Made by a program: the position numbers and the translations under genes. From assembly GCA_018268835.1 (NCBI GenBank), contig JAFDVU010000032.1, positions 1 through 52,898 of the forward strand: 52,898 nucleotides of DNA, written 5' to 3'. Below, piece by piece: positions 1-9,951 of this stretch (positions are counted from its first letter, which is position 1; each line of letters opens with the position of its first letter). The DNA is from Acidobacteriota bacterium (GTDB lineage Bacteria > Acidobacteriota > Terriglobia > Bryobacterales > Bryobacteraceae). The notes beneath the pieces are model-generated. The model was not told where the DNA came from. It saw nothing but the letters and a program-made list of their open reading frames with translations, and ran no database searches.

Positions 1-10
1 TTGAAAGGAA

Positions 11-87
<77 letters not shown>

Positions 88-111
88 GCTGTGTCACGCT
101 AGACAACTGAA

Positions 112-159
112 TGTTAACACGGCTGGCCATGCGCGCGCAAAGCCGCGACGCCTGTTAAC
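112..159. promoter_or_regulatory. Paired TGTTAAC sites between tRNA-Asp and the peptidase gene
   Basis: The 8-bp palindrome TGTTAACA lies at 112-119 and TGTTAAC recurs at 153-159. The two starts are 41 bp apart, about four helical turns. Both are AT-rich islands in GC-rich DNA, and the second ends just before the possible GTG start at 160. They could be a paired operator for the peptidase gene. This is pattern recognition only; no regulator is identified. Confidence 0.25.
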
Positions 160-168
160 GTGTATGGC

Positions 169-1962
169 ATGCGGAATCTTCGCCTTGCCTGCTGCGCTAC
201 CGCGCTCGCCGTCACCGCCTTCGCCGCCGACCCTAAGGCCACCCCTGAAGAGGCGCGCAAGTTCATCAACGATGCCGAACAGAAGCTCCTCACCCTCGGG
301 GTCGATGCCGGCCGCGCCGACTGGATCAAATCCACCTACATCACCGACGATACCGAAGCCGTCTCAGCGCTGCTCGACGAGCGCGCCATCTCCGCCACCG
401 TGGACTACGCCAAGAAGTCCACGCGCTTCGACGGTCTCAAGCTCGACCCCGTTACCGCCCGCAAAATCAAGCTGCTCAAACTCTCCCTCACCATCGCCAC
501 TCCCAGCGACACAAGGGAGGCCGAGGAACTCACCCGCATCACCGCCGCCATGGAGGGCGCCTACGGCAAGGGCAAGTATTGCCCCAGCGGTCCGGAGAGC
601 TGCAAGAACCTGGACCAGCTCGAGAGGATCCTGGCCGAGAGTCGCGACCCCAGGGAACTCTTGGACGCCTGGGTCGGATGGCAGGCCATCGCGCGGCCCA
701 TCCGCAAGGATTTCGTGCGCTACGTAGAACTCGCCAACAAGGGCGCGCGCCAGCTCGGCTTCCTGGATAACGGCGCCATGTGGCGCTCCAAGTACGACAT
801 GAAGCCCGATGAGTTCGCCGCCGAGCTCGACCGCCTCTGGGAACAGGTCAAGCCGCTGTACCTGTCGCTGCACGCCTACGTGCGCAGCCGCCTGCGCGAG
901 AAGTACGGCGACCTCGTCCCCGCCGGCGGACCCATCCCCGCGCAGTTGCTCGGCAACATGTGGGCGCAGGACTGGTCCAACATCTATCCGCTGGTGGCGC
1001 CGCCCAACTCCGCTCCCGCCTACGATCTCACCGAACTGCTCAAGAAGAAGAACACCGACTGGAAGCAGATGGTGAAATACGGCGAAGGCTTCTTCCTGTC
1101 GCTCGGCTTTGCGCCCCTGCCCGCCACCTTCTGGGAACGCTCGCAGTTCGTGCGCCCGCGCGACCGCGATGTGGTCTGCCACGCCAGCGCCTGGGATGTG
1201 GATTCGGTTGACGACCTGCGCCTGAAGATGTGCATCCAGATCACCGGCGAGGACTTCCTCACCATCCACCACGAACTCGGCCACAACTTCTATCAGCGCG
1301 CCTACAACCGGCAGCCGCCCAGCTTCCGCGACAGCGCCAACGACGGCTTCCACGAAGCCATCGGTGACACCATCGCGCTCTCCGTCACGCCCGAATACCT
1401 CGTGAAACTCGGCCTGCTCGACAAGGCCCCCGACGCTTCGAGCGATATCGGCCTGCTCATGCAGCGCGCGCTCGAAAAGGTGGCGTTTCTGCCCTTCGGC
1501 CTGGTCATCGATCAATGGCGGTGGAAGGTGTTTAACGGGGAGATCCCGCCGGAGAAGTACAACCAGACCTGGTGGGAGTTGCGCCGCAAATACCAGGGCA
1601 TTGCGCCGCCGGTGGAGCGCACTGAGGCGGATTTCGACCCCGCCGCGAAGTACCACGTAGCGGCCAACGTGCCCTACATGCGCTACTTCCTGGCCGACAT
1701 CCTCCAGTTCCAGTTCCACCGTGCGCTGACCGGGACCGCCGGCTGCGCGGGGCCGCTCAATCGCTGCTCCATCTACGGCAACCGCGAGGCCGGCGCCAAG
1801 CTCAACGCCATGCTCGAAATGGGCGCCAGCCGTCCCTGGCAGGAGGCTCTGGAGAAGATCGCCGGCACGCGGCAAATGGACGCTACCGCCATTCGCGATT
1901 ACTTTGCGCCGCTACAGAAGTGGCTCGACCAGCAGAACAAGGGCAAGCCGGTGGGCTGGTAG
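169..1962 (+). CDS. Secreted M2-family (ACE-like) peptidyl-dipeptidase
   Basis: A 597-residue zinc metallopeptidase of family M2, the angiotensin-converting-enzyme fold, which removes C-terminal dipeptides. The N-terminus ([19 protein letters not shown]) looks like a Sec signal peptide, so it should act in the periplasm or outside the cell. The zinc site is visible: HELGH with H368 and H372 as ligands and E369 as the base, and a downstream FHEAIGD motif whose E396 would be the third ligand. The length fits single-domain bacterial ACE homologues. An in-frame GTG at 160 could add three residues; I prefer the ATG at 169 because it places the signal peptide normally. Neither start has a clear Shine-Dalgarno. 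The gene stands alone and converges on the small gene that follows. Its role is probably peptide scavenging. Confidence 0.93.
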   Translation: MRNLRLACCATALAVTAFAADPKATPEEARKFINDAEQKLLTLGVDAGRADWIKSTYITDDTEAVSALLDERAISATVDYAKKSTRFDGLKLDPVTARKIKLLKLSLTIATPSDTREAEELTRITAAMEGAYGKGKYCPSGPESCKNLDQLERILAESRDPRELLDAWVGWQAIARPIRKDFVRYVELANKGARQLGFLDNGAMWRSKYDMKPDEFAAELDRLWEQVKPLYLSLHAYVRSRLREKYGDLVPAGGPIPAQLLGNMWAQDWSNIYPLVAPPNSAPAYDLTELLKKKNTDWKQMVKYGEGFFLSLGFAPLPATFWERSQFVRPRDRDVVCHASAWDVDSVDDLRLKMCIQITGEDFLTIHHELGHNFYQRAYNRQPPSFRDSANDGFHEAIGDTIALSVTPEYLVKLGLLDKAPDASSDIGLLMQRALEKVAFLPFGLVIDQWRWKVFNGEIPPEKYNQTWWELRRKYQGIAPPVERTEADFDPAAKYHVAANVPYMRYFLADILQFQFHRALTGTAGCAGPLNRCSIYGNREAGAKLNAMLEMGASRPWQEALEKIAGTRQMDATAIRDYFAPLQKWLDQQNKGKPVGW

Positions 1963-1983
1963 CGGAACCCGCCGCCCAATCGC

Positions 1984-2223
1984 TTACGAGTACAGTTTTT
2001 CCACGTACCCTTTGACGTCCGAGACCGCCTGTACCTCCAGTTCCAGGTGCAGGCGATCGAGGGCCTCCAGCGCGTTCAGAAAACTGTAGCCGGCCCGGCT
2101 CTGGGGGCCGTAAACACTCACCACCAGTTCACACAACTGGCGAAGGCGCGCCGTGGTGCGTTTCATTTCTTCGCCGAGTTCGCGGTGTTCTTCAAGTGTG
2201 AGCGGGGCTGGACTCTTGTGCAT
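1984..2223 (-). CDS. Small conserved-looking protein of unknown function (79 aa)
   Basis: The protein begins MHKSPAPLTLEEHRELG and is almost all predicted helix with many Glu, Arg and Leu (for example RTTARLRQLCELV and ALEALDRLHLELE), which suggests a helical bundle or coiled-coil pair. It has no signal peptide or membrane segment. The start at 2223 is chosen because AGGAG lies about 5 nt upstream; the open frame extends further upstream to 2334, but with no such site and a less protein-like sequence. It converges on the M2 peptidase with 21 bp between the stops and diverges from the cyclophilin gene. I do not recognise the family. Confidence 0.72.
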   Translation of the reverse strand: MHKSPAPLTLEEHRELGEEMKRTTARLRQLCELVVSVYGPQSRAGYSFLNALEALDRLHLELEVQAVSDVKGYVEKLYS

Positions 2224-2360
2224 TCCACTCCTGATGCAATAGCCACTCCCGTTACGATCGAGCGATGGCAAGGCCGATGCTGCGCGGTTCGCGAGGCCGC
2301 TCTGCCGGCGGCCTTCGTAACTTGAGTCTAACATGCGGCACCCTGATACACTGAAATACG

Positions 2361-2849
2361 ATGGCCAACGAAATCTACGCCGCCTTCGACACCACGGAAG
2401 GCAAATTCAAAGTGAAGCTGTTCGCCGACAAGGTGCCGAACACGGTGGATAACTTTGTCTCGCTCGCCGAAGGCACCAAGACCGGCAAGCCGTTCTACGA
2501 CGGCACCGTCTTTCATCGGGTGATTCCCGATTTCATGATTCAGGGCGGCGACCCGGAGGGCACGGGCCGCGGCGGCCCCGGCTACCGCTTCGCCGACGAG
2601 TTCCACAAGGAACTCAAGCACACCAAGGCCGGCATTCTCTCCATGGCCAACGCCGGACCTAACACCAACGGCAGCCAGTTTTTCATCACCGTGGCGGCCA
2701 CGCCCTGGCTGGACAACCGCCACAGCGTGTTCGGCGAAGTCACCGAAGGCTACGATGTGGTGAAGCGCATCTCCGAGGTTCCGCGCGGCGCGCAGGACCG
2801 TCCCGTGAAGGAAGTGCGCATCAACTCCGTAAAGATCGAGAGGCCTTGA
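2361..2849 (+). CDS. Peptidyl-prolyl cis-trans isomerase, cyclophilin type
   Basis: A 162-residue single-domain cyclophilin, which speeds proline isomerisation during protein folding. The signature blocks are present in order: [14 protein letters not shown] with the catalytic Arg, [13 protein letters not shown], and [16 protein letters not shown], followed by a Trp-Leu-Asp segment. There is no signal peptide, so it is probably cytoplasmic. The stop overlaps the TTG start of nadD (TTGA), so the two genes are translationally coupled. There is no clear Shine-Dalgarno. A TACACT hexamer ends 8 nt before the ATG and TTGAGT lies upstream with a long 19-nt spacer, so the mRNA may have almost no leader. 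Confidence 0.96.
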   Translation: MANEIYAAFDTTEGKFKVKLFADKVPNTVDNFVSLAEGTKTGKPFYDGTVFHRVIPDFMIQGGDPEGTGRGGPGYRFADEFHKELKHTKAGILSMANAGPNTNGSQFFITVAATPWLDNRHSVFGEVTEGYDVVKRISEVPRGAQDRPVKEVRINSVKIERP

Positions 2850-3421
2850 GACTAGCCATCTTCGGCGGCACCTTCGATCCGGTTCACGAGGCGCACCTGG
2901 CGATTGCCCGCGCCGCCGCCGACGGTTTCGCTCTCGACCGTGTGCTGTTCGTGCCCGCCGCGCATCCGCCCCACAAGCGCGGCGCCACGCACGCATCCTT
3001 CGCGGACCGCCTGAGCATGATCGAACTCGCGGTCCGCGGCGACGCCCGCTTCGAGGCGTCGCGCCTGGAAGAGTTCACCGCCTGTAGCTACTCGATCGAT
3101 ACCATCGAGCGCGTGCGTGCCCTGCTCGCGCCGGAGGATGAACTCTTCTTCCTGATCGGCGCGGACGCCTTCGCCGAGATCCGCACGTGGAAGCGCTGGG
3201 AGGACGTGGCGCGCGCGGTCCACTTCCTGGTCGCCACCCGTCCCGGTGCGTCCTATGACGTACCATCCGGCGTGACCGCCGATCGCGTGGATGCCGTGCG
3301 CCTGCCCGTCTCCTCCTCGGACGCGCGCCGTGCTCTCGCCGCCGGCGAACGTCCCGCGTCGCTTCCTCCCGCGGTGCTCGAATACGCCCTGGCGCACCGG
3401 CTGTATCGCCCCGTCCCGTGA
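2846..3421 (+). CDS. nadD: Nicotinate-nucleotide adenylyltransferase
   Basis: A 191-residue NadD. It joins ATP and nicotinate mononucleotide to make deamido-NAD, the penultimate step of NAD synthesis in the cytoplasm. The nucleotidyltransferase signature [12 protein letters not shown] is at residues 7-18 (the usual GH is AH here), the second motif [11 protein letters not shown] is central, and the C-terminal SSSDARRAL matches the ISSTxIR nucleotide-binding motif. Translation starts at TTG inside the stop of the cyclophilin gene, which both fixes the start and implies coupling. The length is normal for the family. Confidence 0.95.
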   Translation: MRLAIFGGTFDPVHEAHLAIARAAADGFALDRVLFVPAAHPPHKRGATHASFADRLSMIELAVRGDARFEASRLEEFTACSYSIDTIERVRALLAPEDELFFLIGADAFAEIRTWKRWEDVARAVHFLVATRPGASYDVPSGVTADRVDAVRLPVSSSDARRALAAGERPASLPPAVLEYALAHRLYRPVP

Positions 3422-3530
3422 CCGGAAATCTGTCTCACCGCGCCACAGTGCTGTGTCCCATCGCTGCAAACCGCCCCGCCCCGGCGGCGCCGCTCCGTGA
3501 GAGACAATCCGCTCTAAGTCACGGCAAAGC

Positions 3531-3565
3531 TTGCCTCTAAAACATACTTGGCGCATTATGTTTTA
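3531..3565 (+). promoter_or_regulatory. Promoter overlapping a perfect 9-bp inverted repeat (candidate operator)
   Basis: TTGCCT (3531-3536) and CATTAT (3554-3559) lie 17 bp apart, a good fit to a -35/-10 pair. TAAAACATA (3538-3546) and TATGTTTTA (3557-3565) are exact inverted repeats with a 10-bp spacer and overlap the promoter spacer and -10. The stretch is markedly AT-rich against its surroundings. A start near 3566 would give a leader of about 90 nt before the GTG at 3656, which has GGAGGT at 3645-3650. A dimeric regulator bound here would block or reposition polymerase. The promoter call is from pattern only. Confidence 0.5.
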
Positions 3566-3655
3566 TGGGGAGGATACATTGGCACGCGCCGTGCAGATCG
3601 TCCGGTGCAGCTCTCTTCCCGTCCGGACTGCCCCACCCTCATTTGGAGGTCTATT

Positions 3656-6600
3656 GTGAAGCGATATTTCTCTCTCTACATCCTGATTGCTCTTCTGGTT
3701 GCCGCCGGCGCGGCGGATCTGCGCGCCCAAAACGTGGTTGTGGATAAGAGTCAGCTCACGCTTTCGGCGCCCTACGGCGGTGCCGCGGCGACCGGCCAGG
3801 TCACGGTGACCAGTTCCACCGGCGCCGCCATGACGTTCTTCACGTTCTCCAACAACCCCTGGATCAAGATCAACGATCAAAACAGCACCAGCGGCACCAC
3901 GCCTTCCACCATCACCGTGAAGGCCGACCCCACGGGTCTCGCCCCGGGCACCTACAACGGTTCGATTTCGGTCTTCGGCGGAGCCAACAGCGTGACCGTC
4001 AATGTCGCCCTTACCGTGAGCAGCATCGGGGTCAGCCCGTCGAGCGTCACCTTCAGCGGCTACACGGTCGGCGGCACCACGCTCCCCGGCGCGCAGGCGA
4101 TTGCGTTGAGCGGCGTCGCCACGCAATTCACGGCGGTTGCCAACACAACCAACGGCGGCGCATGGCTTCAAATCACGCCGGCCACGGGCACCTCGCCCGG
4201 CACCATCTTCGCGCAACTCAATCCGGCGATCGTTCCCGGACTCGCCGTGGGAACCTACACGGGACAGATCACGATCACCCCGGTAGGCGGCACCACCAAC
4301 GTCCCGGTCAACATCCCCGTCACCCTCACGGTGTCGGCGGCGCCGGTGGTCACGGCGACTCCGAGCCCGCTGCAGTTCACCGTACAGATCGGGGGCACCA
4401 ATAACATCACCACCCAGACCCTGACGATTGCCACCGCGCCGGCCGCCCAGATCACCTACGGCTTCACGGCTACCGTGAGTCCCAATCCCGCCGGCAAGAA
4501 CTGGATCACTGTGAATCCGCCCAGCGGCGCGACAGACCCACAGAGCGGCAGCGCGCCGGTCACTATCGGGGTGGATTTCACCGGCCTCCCCGCCGGAACC
4601 TACACCGGCCAACTCACCCTGATCACACCGGGTGCCAGCCCCGCGCAGACCAACATTCCGGTCAGCCTGACGGTTTCCAGTTTGCCGCTCCTGAACGTCC
4701 CGTCGACTCCGCTGAGTTTCACCTACCAGTTGGGCACCGCCGTGCCCGCGGCGCAGAACGTGAACATCACCGCTACCAGCGGGACCCTGAATTACACGGC
4801 CGCGGCCAGCGCCGCCGCGCCCTGGCTTACGGTCCCCGCCAGCGGAAGCACGGCGGCGCCCCTCGCCGTATCCGTGAATCCCGCGGGACTCGCGCCCGGC
4901 ACTTACACCGGCACCATCACGGTGACCTCGGCCGGCGCCGGCAACAGCCCTCAGACCGTCAACGTCACGCTCAAGGTAACCAACGATCCCGTGATCGTCA
5001 CCAGCCTCGCTTCGGCCGCTTTCGCGTACCAGATCGGCCAGGCGGTTCCCGCGTCGCAGTTGCTCAAGATCACCAGCAGCACCGGGGCGCCCCTGACCTT
5101 CACCGCCACTCCGGTCCTGACAGGTTGCACCTCGACCTCGTGGCTGGCGCTGAATGGCAACGCCGGCGCCACGGTCAGCGGCAGCACCGACGCCTCGCTG
5201 GTGGTCAGCGTGAATCCCACCGGGCTGGCCGCGGGAACCTGCCAGGGCAAAATCACGATCGCCGCGACCGTGACCTCGACCGGCGCCGCCGCCGTCAACA
5301 GTCCGCTGGATGTTCCGATCACTCTGTACGTTTCCACTACGCCCCTGCTGGTGGTCTCGCCGTCCGCGCCGCCCACCTTCACCGTCGGGGTTGGCGCCCA
5401 GTCCGCGCCGCCGCAGACTATCACCCTGACCAGCACTTCCGCCGCGGCCGCGGACCAGTTGAACTACTCCGTCACCTTCCAGACGAACAACGGCGGTAGC
5501 TGGCTGTTCGTCGGTCCGCTCTCCGGCACCACCGTGTCGCCCAACAACACGATCACCATCTCGGTGATTCCCAGCCTGCTCAGCGCCGGCACGTACAGCG
5601 GCACCGTGACCATCACGGCCACCGGCACCGCCGCCGTGGCCAACAGTCCCGTGAGCATCCCGGTCACCCTCACGGTCGCTCCGGGATCGCTGACGCTGAG
5701 TTCAACCTCGTTGAGCTTCAGTTCCACCCTGGGCGGCGCCAAGCCTGCCACCCAGACGGTCACCGTCGGCTCCAGCGGCACGTCGCTCAACTACACCGCG
5801 GTCTCCAGCGCCGCGTGGCTGTCGGTCACGCCGGCCAACGGAAACACCGCCTCCAGCGGCACCCTCACGGTCGGGGTGGATCCCACCAATCTCGCCGCCG
5901 GCACGTACAACGGGACCATCACGGTGACTGCGCCGGGCGCCGGCAACAGTCCGGCGACCATCAACGTCGCGTTCATCGTCCAACCGGGCACGATCTCCGC
6001 GCCCACCACCACCCTCACCTTCAACCAGCTCGCCGGAGGGGCGGCGCCGGCCGCGCAGACCATCGCGGTGACCGGTACGCCGGGTCCGCTCAACTTCACC
6101 GTCGCCACCAGCGCCAATACCTCGTGGCTGAGCGTGACCCCGGCCAGCGGCACCACGCCCGGCAGTGTGCAGGTCAAGGTGAACGCCGGCAGCATGGCGG
6201 TCGGCCAGTATACGGGCAGCGTGATAATCACCTCCGCCGGAGCGGCCGGCAGCCCGATCACGGTGCCGGTGGTGTTCAACGTCACCGCGTCCCAGACGCT
6301 GACCGCGAACCCCGCGTCGCTCACCTTCAACTACGTCGTCGGCCAAACCGTGCCCGCGTCGCAGAACGTCGCCGTTACGATCAGCGGCGGCAGCGCCTCC
6401 ATCGCGGCGCAGGTCTCCAGCGCGGCTTCCGCCTGGCTCGCCGTCTCTCCCGCCAGCGGGACCACTCCCGCGAACCTCACCATCGCCGTGACTCCGGGCA
6501 CGCTCTCCGCCGGCACCTACAACGGTACCGTCAGCGTGACCTCGCCCAGTTCGCTCACTCCGCTCAACATCAACGTGACGCTCACCGTGGTCGCGATTCC

Positions 6601-7327
6601 GAAGCCGGTCATCACGGCCATCGACAACGCCGCCAGTTACTCCACCGGCGGCATCTCTCCGGGTGAGAACATCACCATCTTCGGCACCGGCGTCGGCCCC
6701 GGCACCCTGGCACAGGGCACCGTTTCCAACGCGGCCTGGACCACGACCGCGGGCAACACGCGCGTGCTCTTCGACGGCGTTCCCGCGCCCGTGATCTACG
6801 CTTCCGCCACCCAGACCAGCGTCATGGTTCCCTACGGCACCAGCGGACGCACCACCACCAGTATCGTGGTCGAGTACAGCGGCGTGCGGTCCGACGCCGT
6901 CTCTTACAACGTGGTGGCCGCCGCGCCCGGCATCTACACGCTCAACCAGCAGGGCACCGGCCCGGGCGCCGTCCTCAATCAGGACGGGGTCACGGTCAAC
7001 AGCCCGGCCTCGCCCGAAAAGCGCGGCAACGTCGTCGCCGTCTACATGACCGGTGAAGGCCAGACCCTACCCGCCGGCGTCGATGGCACGATCATTCCCG
7101 CCGTCGTCAGCGCGCTGAAGAAGCCGATCCTGCCGGTTACCGCCACCGTCGGCGGCGTCGCGGCCAACGTGCTCTACTACGGCAGCGCGCCGGGCCTGGT
7201 CTCCGGCGTCATGCAGGTCAACGTGCAAATCCCCGCCGGCGTGGCCACGGGCAGTTCCATCCCGATCCAGATCACCGTCGGGACCGCGCCTACCCAGCCC
7301 GGCGTCACCATCGCAGTCAGCCAGTAA
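3656..7327 (+). CDS. Large secreted BACON/Ig-like repeat protein with TIGR03437 C-terminal domain
   Basis: A 1223-residue exported protein. GTG at 3656 is chosen because GGAGGT lies 5 nt upstream and the protein then opens with a signal peptide (VKRYFSLYILIALLVAAGA, cleavage near LRAQ). Residues about 25-975 are roughly nine beta-rich repeats of 85-110 residues. Each has a 'LxFxxxxG...PxxQ' opening, a WLxVxPxSGTTP-type Trp motif and a closing G(T)Y(T/N)Gxxxxxx...VxLxV strand, resembling BACON or related Ig-like domains. Residues about 984-1223 (from ITAIDNAAS) match the TIGR03437 'Solibacter C-terminal' domain: GENITIFGTGVGP, LFDGVPAPVIYAS and VSGVMQVNVQIP are its landmarks. No catalytic domain is visible. 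It is probably a surface or secreted binding or adhesion protein; ligand and anchoring are unknown. It is monocistronic, between its own promoter and a strong terminator. Confidence 0.9.
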   Translation: MKRYFSLYILIALLVAAGAADLRAQNVVVDKSQLTLSAPYGGAAATGQVTVTSSTGAAMTFFTFSNNPWIKINDQNSTSGTTPSTITVKADPTGLAPGTYNGSISVFGGANSVTVNVALTVSSIGVSPSSVTFSGYTVGGTTLPGAQAIALSGVATQFTAVANTTNGGAWLQITPATGTSPGTIFAQLNPAIVPGLAVGTYTGQITITPVGGTTNVPVNIPVTLTVSAAPVVTATPSPLQFTVQIGGTNNITTQTLTIATAPAAQITYGFTATVSPNPAGKNWITVNPPSGATDPQSGSAPVTIGVDFTGLPAGTYTGQLTLITPGASPAQTNIPVSLTVSSLPLLNVPSTPLSFTYQLGTAVPAAQNVNITATSGTLNYTAAASAAAPWLTVPASGSTAAPLAVSVNPAGLAPGTYTGTITVTSAGAGNSPQTVNVTLKVTNDPVIVTSLASAAFAYQIGQAVPASQLLKITSSTGAPLTFTATPVLTGCTSTSWLALNGNAGATVSGSTDASLVVSVNPTGLAAGTCQGKITIAATVTSTGAAAVNSPLDVPITLYVSTTPLLVVSPSAPPTFTVGVGAQSAPPQTITLTSTSAAAADQLNYSVTFQTNNGGSWLFVGPLSGTTVSPNNTITISVIPSLLSAGTYSGTVTITATGTAAVANSPVSIPVTLTVAPGSLTLSSTSLSFSSTLGGAKPATQTVTVGSSGTSLNYTAVSSAAWLSVTPANGNTASSGTLTVGVDPTNLAAGTYNGTITVTAPGAGNSPATINVAFIVQPGTISAPTTTLTFNQLAGGAAPAAQTIAVTGTPGPLNFTVATSANTSWLSVTPASGTTPGSVQVKVNAGSMAVGQYTGSVIITSAGAAGSPITVPVVFNVTASQTLTANPASLTFNYVVGQTVPASQNVAVTISGGSASIAAQVSSAASAWLAVSPASGTTPANLTIAVTPGTLSAGTYNGTVSVTSPSSLTPLNINVTLTVVAIPKPVITAIDNAASYSTGGISPGENITIFGTGVGPGTLAQGTVSNAAWTTTAGNTRVLFDGVPAPVIYASATQTSVMVPYGTSGRTTTSIVVEYSGVRSDAVSYNVVAAAPGIYTLNQQGTGPGAVLNQDGVTVNSPASPEKRGNVVAVYMTGEGQTLPAGVDGTIIPAVVSALKKPILPVTATVGGVAANVLYYGSAPGLVSGVMQVNVQIPAGVATGSSIPIQITVGTAPTQPGVTIAVSQ

Positions 7328-7348
7328 CGCGCCTGGCCTCTCCACTTC

Positions 7349-7385
7349 AGCCCGCTCCGCTAACCCCGGGGCGGGCTTTTTTATT
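7349..7385 (+). terminator. Rho-independent terminator
   Basis: AGCCCGCTCCG pairs with CGGGGCGGGCT across a short loop and is followed by a run of T residues, ending with TTTTTTATT. It sits 22 bp after the repeat-protein stop codon and ends that transcription unit. Confidence 0.88.
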
Positions 7386-7431
7386 TCGACCGCGCAGCGG
7401 GTGTACCATGGTTCCCATCCGGAGCTAACCC

Positions 7432-8775
7432 ATGAATCGCCGTCACTTTCTCGGAGCCGGTCTGGCCGGCCTCACTCTCTCCGCCGCCCGCGGCTACGCC
7501 GAACCGTTCGCCGACCAGCCGCCCTTGCGCGTCGGACTCATCGGCTGCGGCTGGTACGGCAAGAGCGACATCTTCCGCCTGGTACAGATTGCGCCGGTCG
7601 AAATCGTCTCCCTGTGCGACGTGGACCGGCACAACCTCGAAGAGGCCGCGCAGTGGGCCGTGGAGCGCCAGAAGTCGAAGAAGAAGCCGCGCCTCTTTAC
7701 CGACTACCGCGAAATGCTCGCGCAGAAGGACCTCGACATGGTCGAGGTGGCGACTCCGGATCACTGGCACGCCCTGCCCATGATCGCCGCCGCCAAAGCC
7801 GGCATCGACATGTACGTGCAGAAGCCCATCAGCGTGGACATTGTCGAAGGCCAGGCCATGCTCGCCGCCGCGCGCAAATACAAGCGCGTGGTGCAGGTCG
7901 GGATGCAACGGCGCAGCACGCCGCACCTGATCGAAGCCCGTGAAATCGTCCGCGAAGGGCGGCTCGGCACCATCGGGCACGTCGAGATCTATTCGTACGG
8001 CGGCGGGCGCCCGAGCATGGCCCCGCCCGCGCCCGTTCCGGAGGGTTTGGACTGGGACTTCTGGACCGGTCCCGCGCCCCTGATGCCCTACAGCCCGGAG
8101 ATCCAGCGCAACTGGCGGCAGTTCATGGCCTACGGCAACGGCACCATCGGGGATATGGGGATCCACATGTTCGACATGGTGCGCTGGTTCATGGGGCTGG
8201 GCTGGCCCAAACGCGTCTCCTCCTTCGGCGGACTCCGCGTGCTCAAGGGCGGGAAGAACGACATTCCCGATACCCAGACCGCCATGTTCGATTTCGACGA
8301 CGTTACCGTGGTCTGGCAGCACCGCCGCTTCGGCGCCGCGCCCGATCCCGCTTACACCTGGGGCGCCACTCTCTACGGCGACAAGGCCACGCTGAAAGCC
8401 GGCGTCATGGGCTACGACTTCATCCCCATGGGGCGCGGAGCGCAGCCCATCCACAAGGACGTCACCTACGAACTCGAACAGTACCCCGAGGACAAGACCG
8501 AGCCGCGCCTGGAAAAGCACGTCGCACCAGCCATCCGCGGCCACATGAAGAACCTGCTCGAGGCGATTGGCACGCGCGGGCGTCCGGTCTCCGATATCGA
8601 GGAAGGGTACATCTCCTCCTCGTGCTGCATCCTGGCCAACATGTCGCTGAAACTCGGCCGTACGCTGGCCTGGGACGCGCAGAAGGGCATGATCGCCGGC
8701 GACGATGAAGCCAACCGCCTGCTCCGCCGCCCCTACCGCGCTCCGTGGGTCCACCCCGAGGTGGCCGAGGTTTAG
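7432..8775 (+). CDS. Tat-exported Gfo/Idh/MocA-family oxidoreductase
   Basis: A 447-residue NAD(P)-dependent oxidoreductase of the Gfo/Idh/MocA superfamily, which usually acts on sugars, inositols or glycosides. The N-terminus MNRRHFLGAGLAGLTLSAA is a twin-arginine signal, implying export folded with cofactor. The Rossmann motif VGLIGCGWYGKSD follows near residue 37, DVDRHN ends the second strand, and VQKPIS stands for the usual EKP motif, whose Lys serves catalysis. A GNGTIGDMGIHMFDMVRW block matches the G-D-x-G-x-H region of the family. GGAG lies 7 nt before the ATG. The substrate cannot be read from sequence. It is 54 bp upstream of the aminotransferase gene and could share its transcript. 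Confidence 0.9.
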   Translation: MNRRHFLGAGLAGLTLSAARGYAEPFADQPPLRVGLIGCGWYGKSDIFRLVQIAPVEIVSLCDVDRHNLEEAAQWAVERQKSKKKPRLFTDYREMLAQKDLDMVEVATPDHWHALPMIAAAKAGIDMYVQKPISVDIVEGQAMLAAARKYKRVVQVGMQRRSTPHLIEAREIVREGRLGTIGHVEIYSYGGGRPSMAPPAPVPEGLDWDFWTGPAPLMPYSPEIQRNWRQFMAYGNGTIGDMGIHMFDMVRWFMGLGWPKRVSSFGGLRVLKGGKNDIPDTQTAMFDFDDVTVVWQHRRFGAAPDPAYTWGATLYGDKATLKAGVMGYDFIPMGRGAQPIHKDVTYELEQYPEDKTEPRLEKHVAPAIRGHMKNLLEAIGTRGRPVSDIEEGYISSSCCILANMSLKLGRTLAWDAQKGMIAGDDEANRLLRRPYRAPWVHPEVAEV

Positions 8776-8829
8776 ATCGGTCCCCCGGATGTAGAAAATT
8801 CTGGCAGCACCACCTCGACGAGGGGTACA

Positions 8830-9951
8830 ATGGATTCGGTGCCACTCGTCCCTCCCTACATCGAATCGCTCCGCCCCTACGAGGCCGGACGGACCATCGA
8901 AAGCGTCCGCCAGCAGTACCACCTCGACCGCATCGCCAAGCTCGCGTCCAATGAGAACCCGCTCGGTCCCTCGCCCAAAGCCATCGAGGCGATGGAGCGC
9001 ACCTTCTCGGGGCTCCACCTCTACCCCAACGGCGGACTCGACCTCCGCCGCCTCCTCGCCGGCACCTTCGACCTCAAGGTGGAGAACGTCATCGCCGGCA
9101 GCGGCAGCGAAGGCATCATGAGCAACATCATCCGCACCTTTCTGTGCGACGAAGATGAGGTGCTCACCACCGATTCCGCCTTCATCGGCTTCCAGGTGCT
9201 GGCGCGCTCCCGCGGCGTCCGCTACCGCACCGTGCCCTACGACAACTGGCACTACGACCTGCCCGCGCTCGCCGGCGCCATCAACGACCACACCAAGATC
9301 ATCTATCTGGCCAACCCCAACAACCCCACCGGCACCATCTTCACCAAGGCGCAGTTCGACGAGTTTTACCGCCACGTCCCCGAGCGCGTCCTCATCATTC
9401 TGGATGAAGCCTACTTCGAGTACGCCAAGGACAATCCGCGCTACCCGGACTCCATGCACTACCGCTACGACAACGTCATCACGCTGCGCACATTCTCGAA
9501 AATTTACGGGCTTGCCGGCGCGCGCATCGGGTACGGTTTCGCGCACGAGGAACTCATCCGCAACCTGCTCAAGGTCAAGCTCCCCTTCGAACCCTCCAGC
9601 CCGGCGCAGGCCGCCGCCATCGCCGCGCTCCAGGACAAGGAGTTTCTGCACCGCTCGCTCGAACTCAACGCGCGCGGCATCCGCTGCCTTACCGAGGGTC
9701 TGCGCGAACTCGGAGTGACGGTGGTGCCCTCCGAGGCCAACTTCGTCATGGCCGTGCTGCCCGGCGAAGCCGACGCGGCCGCGATGTTCGAGAACCTGCT
9801 CGCGCAGGGCGTGGTGGTGCGTCCCCTCAAGGCCTTCGGCCTGCCCAACTGCATCCGGATTTCGACCGGCACCGACGAGGATAATCGTATGTGTGTCGAA
9901 GCATGGAGGAACTGTCATGCCGCGAACCTTGGAGCATCCCGCCGCGCTTGA
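8830..9951 (+). CDS. HisC-like class I/II aminotransferase, probably aromatic
   Basis: A 373-residue PLP-dependent aminotransferase of the histidinol-phosphate aminotransferase (HisC) family. Visible features are [26 protein letters not shown] (phosphate binding), [16 protein letters not shown] and the PLP lysine K224 in [16 protein letters not shown]. HisC homologues often also accept aromatic amino acids. Here no other his gene is present and the next gene, overlapping by 35 nt, is 4-hydroxyphenylpyruvate dioxygenase, which uses the product of tyrosine transamination. I therefore infer a tyrosine or phenylalanine aminotransferase, with HisC as the alternative. GAGGGG precedes the ATG by 4 nt. 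Confidence 0.9.
   Translation: MDSVPLVPPYIESLRPYEAGRTIESVRQQYHLDRIAKLASNENPLGPSPKAIEAMERTFSGLHLYPNGGLDLRRLLAGTFDLKVENVIAGSGSEGIMSNIIRTFLCDEDEVLTTDSAFIGFQVLARSRGVRYRTVPYDNWHYDLPALAGAINDHTKIIYLANPNNPTGTIFTKAQFDEFYRHVPERVLIILDEAYFEYAKDNPRYPDSMHYRYDNVITLRTFSKIYGLAGARIGYGFAHEELIRNLLKVKLPFEPSSPAQAAAIAALQDKEFLHRSLELNARGIRCLTEGLRELGVTVVPSEANFVMAVLPGEADAAAMFENLLAQGVVVRPLKAFGLPNCIRISTGTDEDNRMCVEAWRNCHAANLGASRRA
9905..9910 (+). promoter_or_regulatory. Shine-Dalgarno that decides the HPPD start
   Basis: GGAGGA lies inside the end of the aminotransferase gene, 6 nt before the ATG at 9917. It favours that ATG over an upstream in-frame GTG at 9893. Confidence 0.75.

Noticed and set aside
9893..9919. Upstream GTG as the HPPD start
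   Set aside because: A strong GGAGGA sits between it and the ATG at 9917, and the extra residues do not resemble the family.
8830..9951. Histidine biosynthesis hisC
   Set aside because: No other his gene is nearby, and the overlapping neighbour is HPPD, so an aromatic aminotransferase is favoured, though HisC activity is not excluded.
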